From Planctomycetota bacterium (lineage in GTDB: Bacteria > Planctomycetota > Phycisphaerae > Phycisphaerales > SM1A02), in the NCBI GenBank assembly GCA_022574595.1, contig JACZRS010000005.1, positions 1-64,000 on the forward strand: 64,000 bases of DNA, written 5' to 3'. The notes beneath the pieces were generated by a model. The model made no database searches. It was not told where the DNA came from and saw only the letters and a list, made by a program, of their open reading frames with translations. A program made the translations under genes and the position numbers. Below are positions 56,376-64,000 of the stretch, in pieces (the stretch's first letter is position 1; each line of letters begins with the position of its first letter).

Positions 56376-57038
56376 ATGAAATATCAGCCCAACAACCTGC
56401 CAAAACTGCTAATTACTGCCGGGCCTACCTGGGAACCTATCGATGCAGTCCGATATCTTGCCAACCGTTCTTCAGGCTTAATGGGCCTTAAAATCGCTAA
56501 ATCTGCCTTAAATCGTGCATGGCCGACTACTTTGCTCTTAGGCCCGACGTCGCTCCCACTGCCTTATAATTCGCAGCTTACCCTAAAAAGGTTCCAGACC
56601 ACAAGCGACCTTCAAGGGTTATTAAATGACCATTTCCCCAGTTGCGACATCCTGATCATGGCCGCTGCGGTGGCCGATTTTCGCCCAAAAACCGCGGTTT
56701 TAGACGCCAAGCTTAAACGCACTAAAAATCCCTTAAATCTGGAATTAGAGCCTACCCCCGACTTAATTCAGCTTATTTCCTCTAACGCCAAGCCCCATCA
56801 AACGGTGATAGGTTTCGCCCTGGAAGCCGCTGAAAACCTCCTCGAATCCGCCCAGAAAAAGCTCGAATCCAAACAGCTGGACGCCATAGTCGCCAACAGT
56901 CTCGAGACTATGGGCAGCAACGAGATCGAAGCGACATTGATTCTAAAAGATGGAAAAACACTAAGGCCGGATAAAAAATTGTCCAAATCCGAGTTCGCAG
57001 ATTGGTTATTGGATGAGGTAGAGAATATGAGGCCATGA
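56376..57038 (+). CDS. coaB: Phosphopantothenate-cysteine ligase domain (CoaB), stand-alone
   Basis: 220 residues from ATG 56376; a TTG at 56328 adds 16 unlikely residues. KLLITAGPTWEPIDAVRYLANRSSGLMGLKIA is the CoaB nucleotide/substrate site, DILIMAAAVADFRPKT the active-site region, and DAIVANSLETMG the end. Makes 4'-phosphopantothenoylcysteine in CoA synthesis. Most bacteria have it fused after a CoaC decarboxylase; here only the CoaB half is present, so the CoaC part must be elsewhere. Confidence 0.9.
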   Translation: MKYQPNNLPKLLITAGPTWEPIDAVRYLANRSSGLMGLKIAKSALNRAWPTTLLLGPTSLPLPYNSQLTLKRFQTTSDLQGLLNDHFPSCDILIMAAAVADFRPKTAVLDAKLKRTKNPLNLELEPTPDLIQLISSNAKPHQTVIGFALEAAENLLESAQKKLESKQLDAIVANSLETMGSNEIEATLILKDGKTLRPDKKLSKSEFADWLLDEVENMRP

Positions 57039-57240
57039 GGGATTAAGATTTTTCAACACGGAGATCACGGAGAGCCACGGAGAATTTTTTTATTCTTATC
57101 CCCCCTGAAACCTGACTCCCGCCATAGGCGGATTCCGAGCAACCTGACTCCTGATGCCTTCTCAATATTTGAACCACAGAGACACAGAGGCACGGAGAAG
57201 ATTTTGAAACACGGAGTTCACGGAGGGCCACGGAGGTAAG
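57039..57240 (+). repeat. Dispersed 'CACGGAG' repeats
   Basis: Two blocks of CACGGAG-type repeats, 57057-57086 (ACACGGAGATCACGGAG then AGCCACGGAG) and 57172-57237 (ACCACAGAGACACAGAGGC then ACGGAG...CACGGAGG). Between them is a CCTGACTCC...CTGACTCCTGATGCC phrase. A related GAGCCACGGAGAGACGCGG lies near 58303 and further copies near 62150. No gene here. Confidence 0.6.
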
Positions 57241-57324
57241 ATGGAGTTATGATTTTGGTAAGAGAGATATAAAGCCGCAGTTTTGAATCGTCGAAAACAA
57301 ATCATCCTGACGGCTTTTCCTTCA

Positions 57325-58206
57325 TCACGATAAGGTCCCCGATACCCAGAACGTGAACAGAGCGATGATAAGCGCGATCACAAAACAAATCACGAACAAT
57401 CCGACCGCCGAACCCATGCAACCCCGCACGGGCCGACCGACCGCGTCTTCCTTGACGGCCTGCTCGACATATCCCATGCCGAACTTGCCGACATTGAAGT
57501 TGCGGACTCCTTCGGCCGGTCGCAACCACAGCACCGTTGAGGGAAACTCCTTGGCGAGTTCATCCTGAGCCTGTCCGACCCGCTCGGTTGCCTTGCCCCA
57601 ACGTGCCAAGAGCAATACCGGAATCAGGATCGCCCAGTATCCTCCGACCAATACACCAGCGACTTTCAGAGGCAACCAAGACTGCTCAAATAGCGACCAT
57701 AAGATAGAGCACAATCCGATTAATGTGCAAACAAAGCCGAAGCCAATAGAAACTCCGAGGACGTTTGCAATACGGATGTTCTTCACACCTACCATCGCTC
57801 GCAGTTTCTTATTAAGAACGACCCCATCCCATTCGATGTCGAAGGCATCGACGAGGTAGTCACCGGGTGGGATGGCCGCCTCGGTCGCGTGCTCGGTGTT
57901 GACTTCCGGCCAGACGTACTCAGCCCCCGCGGCCATAATTCGGCCGCTTGGAACGCGGAGCCGAGCACCTTCAATCCCACACTGACGCCTCTTTACCCAC
58001 TTGGGCGGCAACGGTTCATTCACGAGTACACGGAACGCTGCTTCGCCGTCACTTGCGTACGAATAGACGATCGCCGAGCCGGTCGAAGTCGCGGACTCGA
58101 TCATGTCCTCAAGGCGATCACGATCACCGGTCATCGAGTCTACGACCGTAGGGTCGAAGATCACGAACCTCGCAACATCGGTGAAGGCATCGAGATTCAT
58201 CTGCAT
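57325..58206 (-). CDS. Membrane protein, unknown function
   Basis: 293 residues, ATG 58206. N-terminal half (1-150) soluble and mixed, with GDYLVDAFDIEWDGVVLNKKL before the membrane part. Helices at about 150-172 (NVLGVSIGFGFVCTLIGLCSIL), 183-203 (VAGVLVGGYWAILIPVLLLA) and 265-290 (GLFVICFVIALIIALFTFW). I do not recognise a family. Flanked by repeat-rich spacers, monocistronic. Confidence 0.65.
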   Translation of the reverse strand: MQMNLDAFTDVARFVIFDPTVVDSMTGDRDRLEDMIESATSTGSAIVYSYASDGEAAFRVLVNEPLPPKWVKRRQCGIEGARLRVPSGRIMAAGAEYVWPEVNTEHATEAAIPPGDYLVDAFDIEWDGVVLNKKLRAMVGVKNIRIANVLGVSIGFGFVCTLIGLCSILWSLFEQSWLPLKVAGVLVGGYWAILIPVLLLARWGKATERVGQAQDELAKEFPSTVLWLRPAEGVRNFNVGKFGMGYVEQAVKEDAVGRPVRGCMGSAVGLFVICFVIALIIALFTFWVSGTLS

Positions 58207-58435
58207 GGATCAGCAGCTCCGCGAAACAAGGTTAACAAGTGTTTCATATAGAGTTTTATTGGAGAAATCAACTTAGCATATCATAGGGAAAAAGTCGTTA
58301 TTGAGCCACGGAGAGACGCGGTTTTTGTTTTATTATACCTGCCCCCCTCATAGCCAATCTCCAAGAACAAAACAAATCAACCTGACACCTTTTCCTGCTT
58401 TTCCTGCTGTAAGAATGCAGGTTATGCCTCATTGC

Positions 58436-60988
58436 TCATTCTTCTATTTCATCGGCACCAGAGGTATCTTCACCTTCTAACGAACTATCAATTACTTTAC
58501 TAGTTCGTGTGCGTATAGCTGGAAGTACGAATCTACTTACACGCTCTTTGAGACTCGAATATTTTAGGCGCCGATTCTTGATGTTTTTGTCAAGACCATC
58601 CCCAATAATTGGGTGAATCCCAAAGAGACCTATATCTTTGTTAATTCGTTCACGCTCGGAGCGTTCAACTACAGGGCTATGGGGCTTTTTGGGTTTTATG
58701 AGTAAATCCTCGTACTGATTCTGTTCTGTTGTACTTTTCTGATGTAAGAATTCTAGCCAAAACAACATAGCCATCCTCTGATTATCTGTATTCTCTTCGT
58801 GACGATCACTATCAAGTTGCGTCAACAATCGATAGGCATTTCGAAGTCGAATCAACTGTCTGGGATTGTTGAACTCAAAGTTGCCCGTCCAGAACTCAAA
58901 CCTCCTACAGTCTTCTGGGGATTCTGGCATAAGTTCTGGAATCAAATCACTATCCGGCTCAGAGATGTCTCTTTTATCGTCCGCAGGATAGCTTGACATC
59001 GAGGCGTCTATTGTATTCTCCTCTGCTTCTGCTGTTGTTTGTTCAGGTGATTCTGTTTTCCCCTCGTAGTCTTCTGGAAAATATGACTCAAGCTTTTCGC
59101 CCAAAGATTGCCAGTTCTTATCGCGTGAAAGCCGTTCAGTTTCTTCCTTATCTGCTGTTGAAAATAGTCGTTCGCGAATGAATTGGCACATACTCGTGGG
59201 TTCAGGTAATTCCACTGGAAGTTGTATGATTTTACCCAAATAATCACGTGCAATATCGCCGTCTGAACGAATGTCATCCGCAAGATCAGCATATCGATTA
59301 GCAACCGCAGCGAATGCGATTCTATAATCGATGGCAATCACAACGATTACGTTTGGAATGTCCATCACAAGGCGCACTGCATCAAGTGTATGCATTATGC
59401 ACTTATGTCCGCACCGATCGAGGTCATCTATAAACACTATAAGGCGTTTCGCCGGATCCTTCTCAGTCACACCACGTAATTGGCAAATCGTTTTAATGTG
59501 CTTTTTCATCACGGGAACAATACCGAGGAGCTTGCCGTAATCTGGCAATTTGAGATATGTTTGGAGCTCAGTTGTTAATGGGTGATCAAAAATAGGCTTG
59601 TATTTTTTCCATAAGTAAATAAACCCTCCCATCGAAGTAAGTGACCCAAGCAAGCTAGTTAATACAATATCGCCCTCCCAAAACATTAAGGAATATTGCC
59701 ATTCCAATATGGTAATTATGATCTTGAACAAGCACAATAATAATACAAAACTGGCGACATTGGCTGCAAAAACAATACCTATTAGAACTTTCAGGAAATC
59801 CCATGGGTGCTCTTTAATAGCAAACTGGATCTTAAGATCGAATTTTTTATAAAAACTCAAATCCCCGGATAATCCCTTCACAACTTCCTGGGCAAGGCCT
59901 GCTCTGATGTCATCTGTGTGTTCATACTCCCACGCATTAAACTTTGCGAAGAGAAAATCAAACTTGCGTGCATTGGATTTGTTAGATTCCAGCTTCTCTT
60001 GTAGCTGAGCCATAACACTGCTTTTCCCCGCTCCCCAATCGCCCAGTAAAGCTAATGTGAAGGGAGTCGCCTGCTTCGGTGCAGCAAACATTGCTGCCAG
60101 TGATCGCACTAAGGATTCGCGGCCAAGGAGATCTTCTTTTGTCTCTTTATCATGTATAGCGGTGGGAGGGCCCCCTCTATCAATTGCAGGTAATTCAATA
60201 GATTGTTCTACTGGATCATCTGATTGTTCATCTTGCTTCTCGCTATCAGAGGATTGTTCATGCCCTTCCTTAGGATCAACTTTGCCTATGACTAGATCGT
60301 TACGATCCAACCAACGATCTATCCGCTCTCGAGCATCATTGTAATCTACACCCATGCCTTCAATCATTTTCATATGGCGGTTGTAAATTCCATGCAATTC
60401 AGGGATTCGGGAATCAAGAAATTCAAGATCGTCTCCCCACTTATCTACTATCTTTAGCCAACTTGGAGTTTCACCCGAATGCCAAAGCGGTTGTGTATTG
60501 AACATCTTTAGATCATTAGCATTACTAGATTGAATAAGATACTCATAATCGACAATGGCGGCAGGAAGCTTGATACTAGCCTTTTGACCAATTGCATTGG
60601 TTGCATAATCGTACGCACTCATGGCATTTTTAGCGGCATCCACGGTATTGGTACTGTTAATAGTAAGGGCGGCAGAATTGGCTGCGCTTGCAGCGGCATA
60701 GGCGGGATTTTCTAAAGTGTCCTCAGTAGCATTAGTGGCCGCAGCGATTATAGTACCAGCTATATACGGGTCACTTGGGAATGTTACCAGCGCTAAAGTT
60801 GCTGCAATGTCAAGAGTTTCTATATGGCTAGCAGCCTCATGCAAAGGAGTAGGGCCAAATGAATCTGGTGTGATCAGAGGCTGGGCGCGCATAGCGCATC
60901 TTCCAGCCCAGGCAGCAATAGCCGCATGCGGAAGCTTGACAAGCATTTCCGCAGTAACTTCTTTCCAAGATTCAGGCTCTTTGCTCAT
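58436..60988 (-). CDS. KAP family P-loop NTPase
   Basis: 850 residues from ATG 60988 (AGAGGA upstream). Residues 1-280 are Ala-rich and helical, unlike the usual KAP start. The KAP part has Walker A ALLGDWGAGKSSVMAQL (near 318), a pair of membrane helices inserted at about 405-460 (LIGIVFAANVASFVLLLCLFK ... ILLTSLLG-like), Walker B RLIVFIDDLDRC (near 535) and NVIVVIAIDYRIAFAAV. Membrane insertion within the ATPase domain is the hallmark of KAP NTPases, several of which are linked to phage defence or toxin complexes. C-terminal part acidic and helical. Confidence 0.88.
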   Translation of the reverse strand: MSKEPESWKEVTAEMLVKLPHAAIAAWAGRCAMRAQPLITPDSFGPTPLHEAASHIETLDIAATLALVTFPSDPYIAGTIIAAATNATEDTLENPAYAAASAANSAALTINSTNTVDAAKNAMSAYDYATNAIGQKASIKLPAAIVDYEYLIQSSNANDLKMFNTQPLWHSGETPSWLKIVDKWGDDLEFLDSRIPELHGIYNRHMKMIEGMGVDYNDARERIDRWLDRNDLVIGKVDPKEGHEQSSDSEKQDEQSDDPVEQSIELPAIDRGGPPTAIHDKETKEDLLGRESLVRSLAAMFAAPKQATPFTLALLGDWGAGKSSVMAQLQEKLESNKSNARKFDFLFAKFNAWEYEHTDDIRAGLAQEVVKGLSGDLSFYKKFDLKIQFAIKEHPWDFLKVLIGIVFAANVASFVLLLCLFKIIITILEWQYSLMFWEGDIVLTSLLGSLTSMGGFIYLWKKYKPIFDHPLTTELQTYLKLPDYGKLLGIVPVMKKHIKTICQLRGVTEKDPAKRLIVFIDDLDRCGHKCIMHTLDAVRLVMDIPNVIVVIAIDYRIAFAAVANRYADLADDIRSDGDIARDYLGKIIQLPVELPEPTSMCQFIRERLFSTADKEETERLSRDKNWQSLGEKLESYFPEDYEGKTESPEQTTAEAEENTIDASMSSYPADDKRDISEPDSDLIPELMPESPEDCRRFEFWTGNFEFNNPRQLIRLRNAYRLLTQLDSDRHEENTDNQRMAMLFWLEFLHQKSTTEQNQYEDLLIKPKKPHSPVVERSERERINKDIGLFGIHPIIGDGLDKNIKNRRLKYSSLKERVSRFVLPAIRTRTSKVIDSSLEGEDTSGADEIEE

Positions 60989-61440
60989 TTGCAATCCTCT
61001 ACATCAAGAACAGCTTCTTTTCCGCAGTGCATCTAGCGATCTCCTAATCACCAATTTATGGCCCACATCATACCACTACTTGCGTTTGGCACAGCAATAT
61101 CCCAAACAAATTCTGCTCTGCATTCAGCTACACATTCTAAGATCCGTATAAATAGATACGAACCGGTAGCGCGAGTGAGTACTAAGCGACTTGTGAGGTA
61201 CGCCCGACATTCACGTTGGTAAAGTGACGATCTATGGTTAGGTAAACGTCAAAAAGTCGAAATTGGGATTTGAGACGCGGCCGGTCCCGATTCTTTCGGG
61301 ACGGCTTTACATAAGGCATGGTAGATATCCAACCCGATTGCCCTCGGCTTGACAACTCAAAGATTGTTATACTGAACGCGAACCCAGGTTCGGCATGAAT
61401 GGCGTATTACTGGCTACACTAGAAAGCGCAGGGTACTCAA
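60989..61440. other. Intergenic region with hairpin and promoter-like sites
   Basis: No ORF supported. A small perfect hairpin GTCCCGATTCTTTCGGGAC lies near 61287-61305. TTGACA (61349-61354) and TATACT (61368-61373) occur but only 13 bp apart, too close for a normal sigma-70 promoter. Downstream is the gene at 61441 with its AGGG ribosome binding site. Confidence 0.45.
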
Positions 61441-62091
61441 ATGGATAATACATCGGCAAGTGAAAAGACTTTGGCTTTTTCTTATTTAGAACTTAGAAAA
61501 ATAGTTGGGCTTCTGGGAATCGCGCTCCCATTCATCTTGGCGTTGGGCGCACTCTTGCTGTTTGATAAGGGTATTCAGAGTTCTATAAGCAGCTACTACC
61601 ATACAGGTATGGGGGATGTACTGGTTGGAACTGCTTGTGTGATTGGCGTGTTTCTATTTGTATATAAAGGCCACGAAAAATCTGATGACTTAGTTGGCGA
61701 TTTTGCTTGCTTTTTCGCTGTTGGCTTAGCGTTATTTCCCAACAATCCTGATGATGCGCTCGGAGATGTTTCGCGCGCTAGTGGGTACATTCATTTAGCC
61801 TGTGCTGGTGGATTCTTCGTGACGCTGATTATTTTCTCACTTTGCTTGTTCACGAAAACGGACCCGAATAAAACGCCTTCAAAGGAAAAACTGCAAAGAA
61901 ATAAAGTTTACAGAGCATGTGGCTACATCATGCTTATTTGCATATTGCTTGTAGCTATTTACAAGATTCTGCCAGAGTCATCGGTGTCGAGTCTTAAGGA
62001 ATATAAACCGGTATTCTGGTTGGAATCAATAGCGTTTATAGCCTTTGGTATTTCCTGGCTGACCAAGGGCGAGGCAATATTGGGGGATTAG
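61441..62091 (+). CDS. DUF998-like multi-pass membrane protein
   Basis: 216 residues with about six membrane helices. The phrase SSISSYYHTGMGDVLVGTACVIGVFLFVYKGHEKSDD followed by GLALFPNNPDD is a conserved signature I know from a widespread bacterial membrane family of unknown function, close to DUF998. ATG 61441, AGGG upstream. Confidence 0.75.
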   Translation: MDNTSASEKTLAFSYLELRKIVGLLGIALPFILALGALLLFDKGIQSSISSYYHTGMGDVLVGTACVIGVFLFVYKGHEKSDDLVGDFACFFAVGLALFPNNPDDALGDVSRASGYIHLACAGGFFVTLIIFSLCLFTKTDPNKTPSKEKLQRNKVYRACGYIMLICILLVAIYKILPESSVSSLKEYKPVFWLESIAFIAFGISWLTKGEAILGD

Positions 62092-62227
62092 TCTTGAGGC
62101 ATGGAGATTTAAAAGTTAAAACGTCGGAATTGGGAATGAAGAAGGAATCAGGTGTCAGGAGTCGCGGGAAGAGAATAGGTTGCAGGTATCAGGAGTCAGC
62201 TAGAAAAAAGATAAGAAGAAACCCACC

Positions 62228-62390
62228 CCCTGGCCCCCTCCCTTAAAGCGGAGGGGGATAAAAAGAGAAGACCGCGACCGGTGGTCGTGGTTTTATAGTG
62301 TAGGAAACCCAACGGATTGCTGATACTAAGAACCCAACGGATTGCTATCCGTTGGCGTCTGGGGGTTTTGACGTCTGGGGGTTTTTATTT
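62228..62390 (+). repeat. Structured repeat, copy 1 (possible terminator)
   Basis: Contains the hairpins CCCCCTCC-N8-GGAGGGGG (62234-62257) and CCAACGGAT-TGCT-ATCCGTTGG (62334-62355), then CGTCTGGGGGTTTT twice. A second copy, about 130 bp long, lies at 63379-63512, and in its hairpin both strands have changed together (CCAATGGAT with ATCCATTGG). The trailing T runs could stop transcripts on the plus strand. Confidence 0.65.
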
Positions 62391-63209
62391 ACACGGCCCC
62401 CAGTTGGCGAAGAGGATTAATAGGTCGTTGGTGCCTACTGCTCCGCTTTCGTCGAAGTCGGCTGGGCCTGCTGTACCCCATTGAGCAAAGAGTTCTAATA
62501 GATCACCTGTACCGACGGCGCCGCTTCCATCGAGGTCCCAGGGGCAGGGATTTGCTTCGACGAGCGTACCACTGTTGTTGGCATTGTTGGTCCAGGTTGA
62601 TGCGCCTTTGGTGAGCAAGTAGTCAGCCTGGTTGTTGGTGCTCAGAGCGGTCGCTGTGCCCGGAAACAGCAGCGCTTGCAAGCTGGCGGATGGGTGTGGT
62701 CCCTGGTAGTTAGGGCTGAACTCTCCATCGGCATCGTTGTCAAGTGTCCCGGTTGTATCGCCGGTGTAGGCATTCCCGCCCCAAGAGAGCCGCCAATACA
62801 CGATGCCTCCGAAATCCTCGAACGTCAACGAGCCTGCGGCAAGATAACTTGGGGGAATCAGATTCGTCAAGGTGAAGTCCGGCGTGATGGGGTTATCGAG
62901 CAGGCTCGTAAAGCTGGGGCTGGTGATGAGTATTCGGTCGCCGGTCATGCAGCCGGGAACGTCGCCGGGGAATTGGATCAAAAGAATGGGGTTATTGCCG
63001 GCAGCATCGCGAACCAAGAGCCTCGAGCTGGTGATGAAACACTCAAAGGCGCCTCGCATTCGTAGCTGAATCGCCTGGGCAGAAGTGTCGCCGTTGACGC
63101 CTCCGATAACTTGCTCGATCTGCATGAGGTGGAAAAAGTTATTAGCAGGTGTCGCCGGCCATGCGATTAAACCACAGGCCACGAGAATTAAGATGTACTT
63201 TCGAATCAT
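62385..63209 (-). CDS. Secreted protein with planctomycete dockerin-like tail
   Basis: 274 residues, ATG 63209 with GGAGG 10 nt upstream. Signal peptide MIRKYILILVACGLIAWPATPA. A middle domain of about 190 residues, beta-rich, no known catalytic motif. The C-terminus NPCPWDLDGSGAVGTGDLLE ... GPADFDESGAVGTNDLLILFANWG is a pair of D-x-D/N-x-S-G calcium-loop motifs of dockerin type I kind that in Phycisphaerae ends many secreted proteins. Sits between the two copies of the structured repeat. Confidence 0.8.
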   Translation of the reverse strand: MIRKYILILVACGLIAWPATPANNFFHLMQIEQVIGGVNGDTSAQAIQLRMRGAFECFITSSRLLVRDAAGNNPILLIQFPGDVPGCMTGDRILITSPSFTSLLDNPITPDFTLTNLIPPSYLAAGSLTFEDFGGIVYWRLSWGGNAYTGDTTGTLDNDADGEFSPNYQGPHPSASLQALLFPGTATALSTNNQADYLLTKGASTWTNNANNSGTLVEANPCPWDLDGSGAVGTGDLLELFAQWGTAGPADFDESGAVGTNDLLILFANWGPCK

Positions 63210-63378
63210 CGTTCAATACCTCCAAGCCGTTTTCGATGCACTGCCCATCAGTTGTTTTAGACCAAGGGGGCGTGTGACAGTGCATTACCGAATGGCTCAA
63301 GTCAACAGACTACCATGTCATAGCTATATTGGCCAGAGTTTTTTGTGAGATAAATCGGCGTTTAACACTAGATATACG

Positions 63379-63512
63379 CGCCCCTTCGCTCCCGTAAAGG
63401 TAGAGGGGGTAAGAACACGTGCGGCGGTCAAGGCTTTATATTGGAAGAAACCCATGGATTGGTGATGTAAAGAACCCAATGGATTGCTATCCATTGGCGT
63501 CTGGGTTGTTAT
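63379..63512 (+). repeat. Structured repeat, copy 2
   Basis: Homologous to 62228-62390: CCCGTAAAGGTAGAGGGGG part, GGCTTTATATTGG..AGAAACCC part, then CCAATGGAT-TGCT-ATCCATTGG (63476-63497) followed by CGTCTGGG. The stem change is compensatory relative to copy 1. It overlaps the last nt of the dehydrogenase gene that ends at 63509. Confidence 0.65.
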
Positions 63513-64000
63513 TTCAATCGCGTGATTACTGCTTGAGCGAACTCTTTGGTGCCCAGGTTTCCGCCTAGATCCTGGGTTTTTTCACCTGCTAGTAGACATG
63601 CGTTGTAGGCGTCGCGTATTCGATATGCTGATGCTTTTGCATCTTGGTCATCACGACTTTCCGCGATGTAATTCAGCATCATTACGCCGCTCATTATTAG
63701 GGCTAAGGGGTTTGCTATGTTTTTTCCTGCGATATCTGGGGCTGAGCCGTGTACTGCTTCGAAGACTGCTATTGTTTCGCCGAAGTTTGCTCCGGGTGTT
63801 ACGCCCAACCCCCCTACTAGGCCTGCGCAGAGATCTGACATTACATCGCCGTATAGGTTTTCACATAAAATAATATCAAACTGGCTAGGGTCTTGGACCA
63901 TTCTCATGCAGCCGGCATCAATGATTTGTTCGCCATAATCAAAGTTCGGATAATCTTCTTCATGCACTTTGCGGGCACAGCGGATAAACATTCCATCACT
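63509..64000 (-). CDS. Isocitrate/isopropylmalate dehydrogenase family, C-terminal part
   Basis: The frame is open to the right edge of the window, so the N-terminal half is missing. The visible part has SDGMFIRCARKV, IIDAGCMRMVQDPSQFDIILCENLYGDVMSDLCAGLVGGLGVTPGANFG, and EAVHGSAPDIAGKNIANPLALIMSGVMML, the family signature. The ENLYGD-x-x-SD and HGSAPDIAGK forms fit NAD-type isocitrate dehydrogenases, but I cannot rule out isopropylmalate dehydrogenase. A TCA-cycle role would suit sdh nearby. Confidence 0.92.
   Translation of the reverse strand, partial: SDGMFIRCARKVHEEDYPNFDYGEQIIDAGCMRMVQDPSQFDIILCENLYGDVMSDLCAGLVGGLGVTPGANFGETIAVFEAVHGSAPDIAGKNIANPLALIMSGVMMLNYIAESRDDQDAKASAYRIRDAYNACLLAGEKTQDLGGNLGTKEFAQAVITRLK

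Noticed and set aside
61349-61373. TTGACA and TATACT as a sigma-70 promoter
   Set aside because: The spacing is 13 bp instead of about 17, so I did not call a promoter.

Overview
The window looks like the chromosome of a planctomycete, probably a member of the Phycisphaerae. The evidence is a secreted protein ending in the DLDGSGAVGTGDLLELFAQWG-type tail common there, a giant GspK-like pseudopilin in a mixed type II secretion/type IV pilus cluster, a DUF1844 protein, a two-cysteine-pair zinc-ribbon protein, and dispersed 'CACGGAG' and hairpin repeats. Base composition is moderate. Function calls rest on motifs I can read, not on database searches.

Layout. (1) 1-5322, minus: a very large RHS/YD-repeat protein whose frame is open for about 5.3 kb except for one in-frame TAA; its 3' end is outside the window. 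(2) 5535-6281: a small membrane-anchored protein divergent from it. (3) About 6.6-24.4 kb: an accessory region. It holds three related small winged-helix regulators (one with a 12-bp tandem repeat in its coding tail), a tyrosine recombinase, a tandem winged-helix gene in an operon with two DNA methyltransferases and a coiled-coil protein, a DUF2958 protein, three unknown genes in one operon divergent from a HerA-like ATPase-nuclease, and a convergent pair made of an EEP-family nuclease/phosphatase and a PHP-domain/ABC-type ATPase. The right edge has a truncated tRNA-Gly(UCC), a plausible scar of integration. (4) 24.5-40.2 kb: housekeeping genes: peroxiredoxin, glycosyltransferase, rmlD, yraN, parvulin, DUF1844, sdhCA, two membrane genes on the other strand, sdhB, hemW, FHA, zinc ribbon, purA, uppS. 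(5) 40.3-56.2 kb, minus: a secretion/pilus operon with two PilB/GspE ATPases, PilT, PilC/GspF, five pseudopilins and a 1470-residue GspK-like protein. (6) 56.4-64 kb: coaB, repeat-rich spacers, a membrane protein, a KAP NTPase, a DUF998-like membrane protein, a secreted protein between two copies of a structured repeat, and the end of an isocitrate/isopropylmalate-dehydrogenase-family gene.

How it may work together. The strongest unexplained signal is in the accessory region. Several of its genes (starts at 6963, 9764, 10430, 14634, 17276, 17621) carry CAGT with a GAA-like continuation at a nearly fixed place, with the C 39 nt before the start codon (42 for the integrase) and usually no Shine-Dalgarno. 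This resembles a leaderless promoter of archaeal (BRE/TATA) geometry, or a shared operator. The housekeeping starts I compared do not show it. A second signal, an AACTT-N5-AAGTT inverted repeat inside a 37-bp near-duplicate, sits both upstream of the repeat-containing regulator and in the RHS/5535 divergent promoter, suggesting that the regulator controls that locus. The HerA-nuclease with its divergent three-gene operon, and the PHP-ATPase/EEP pair, are the best candidates for undescribed defence-like systems.
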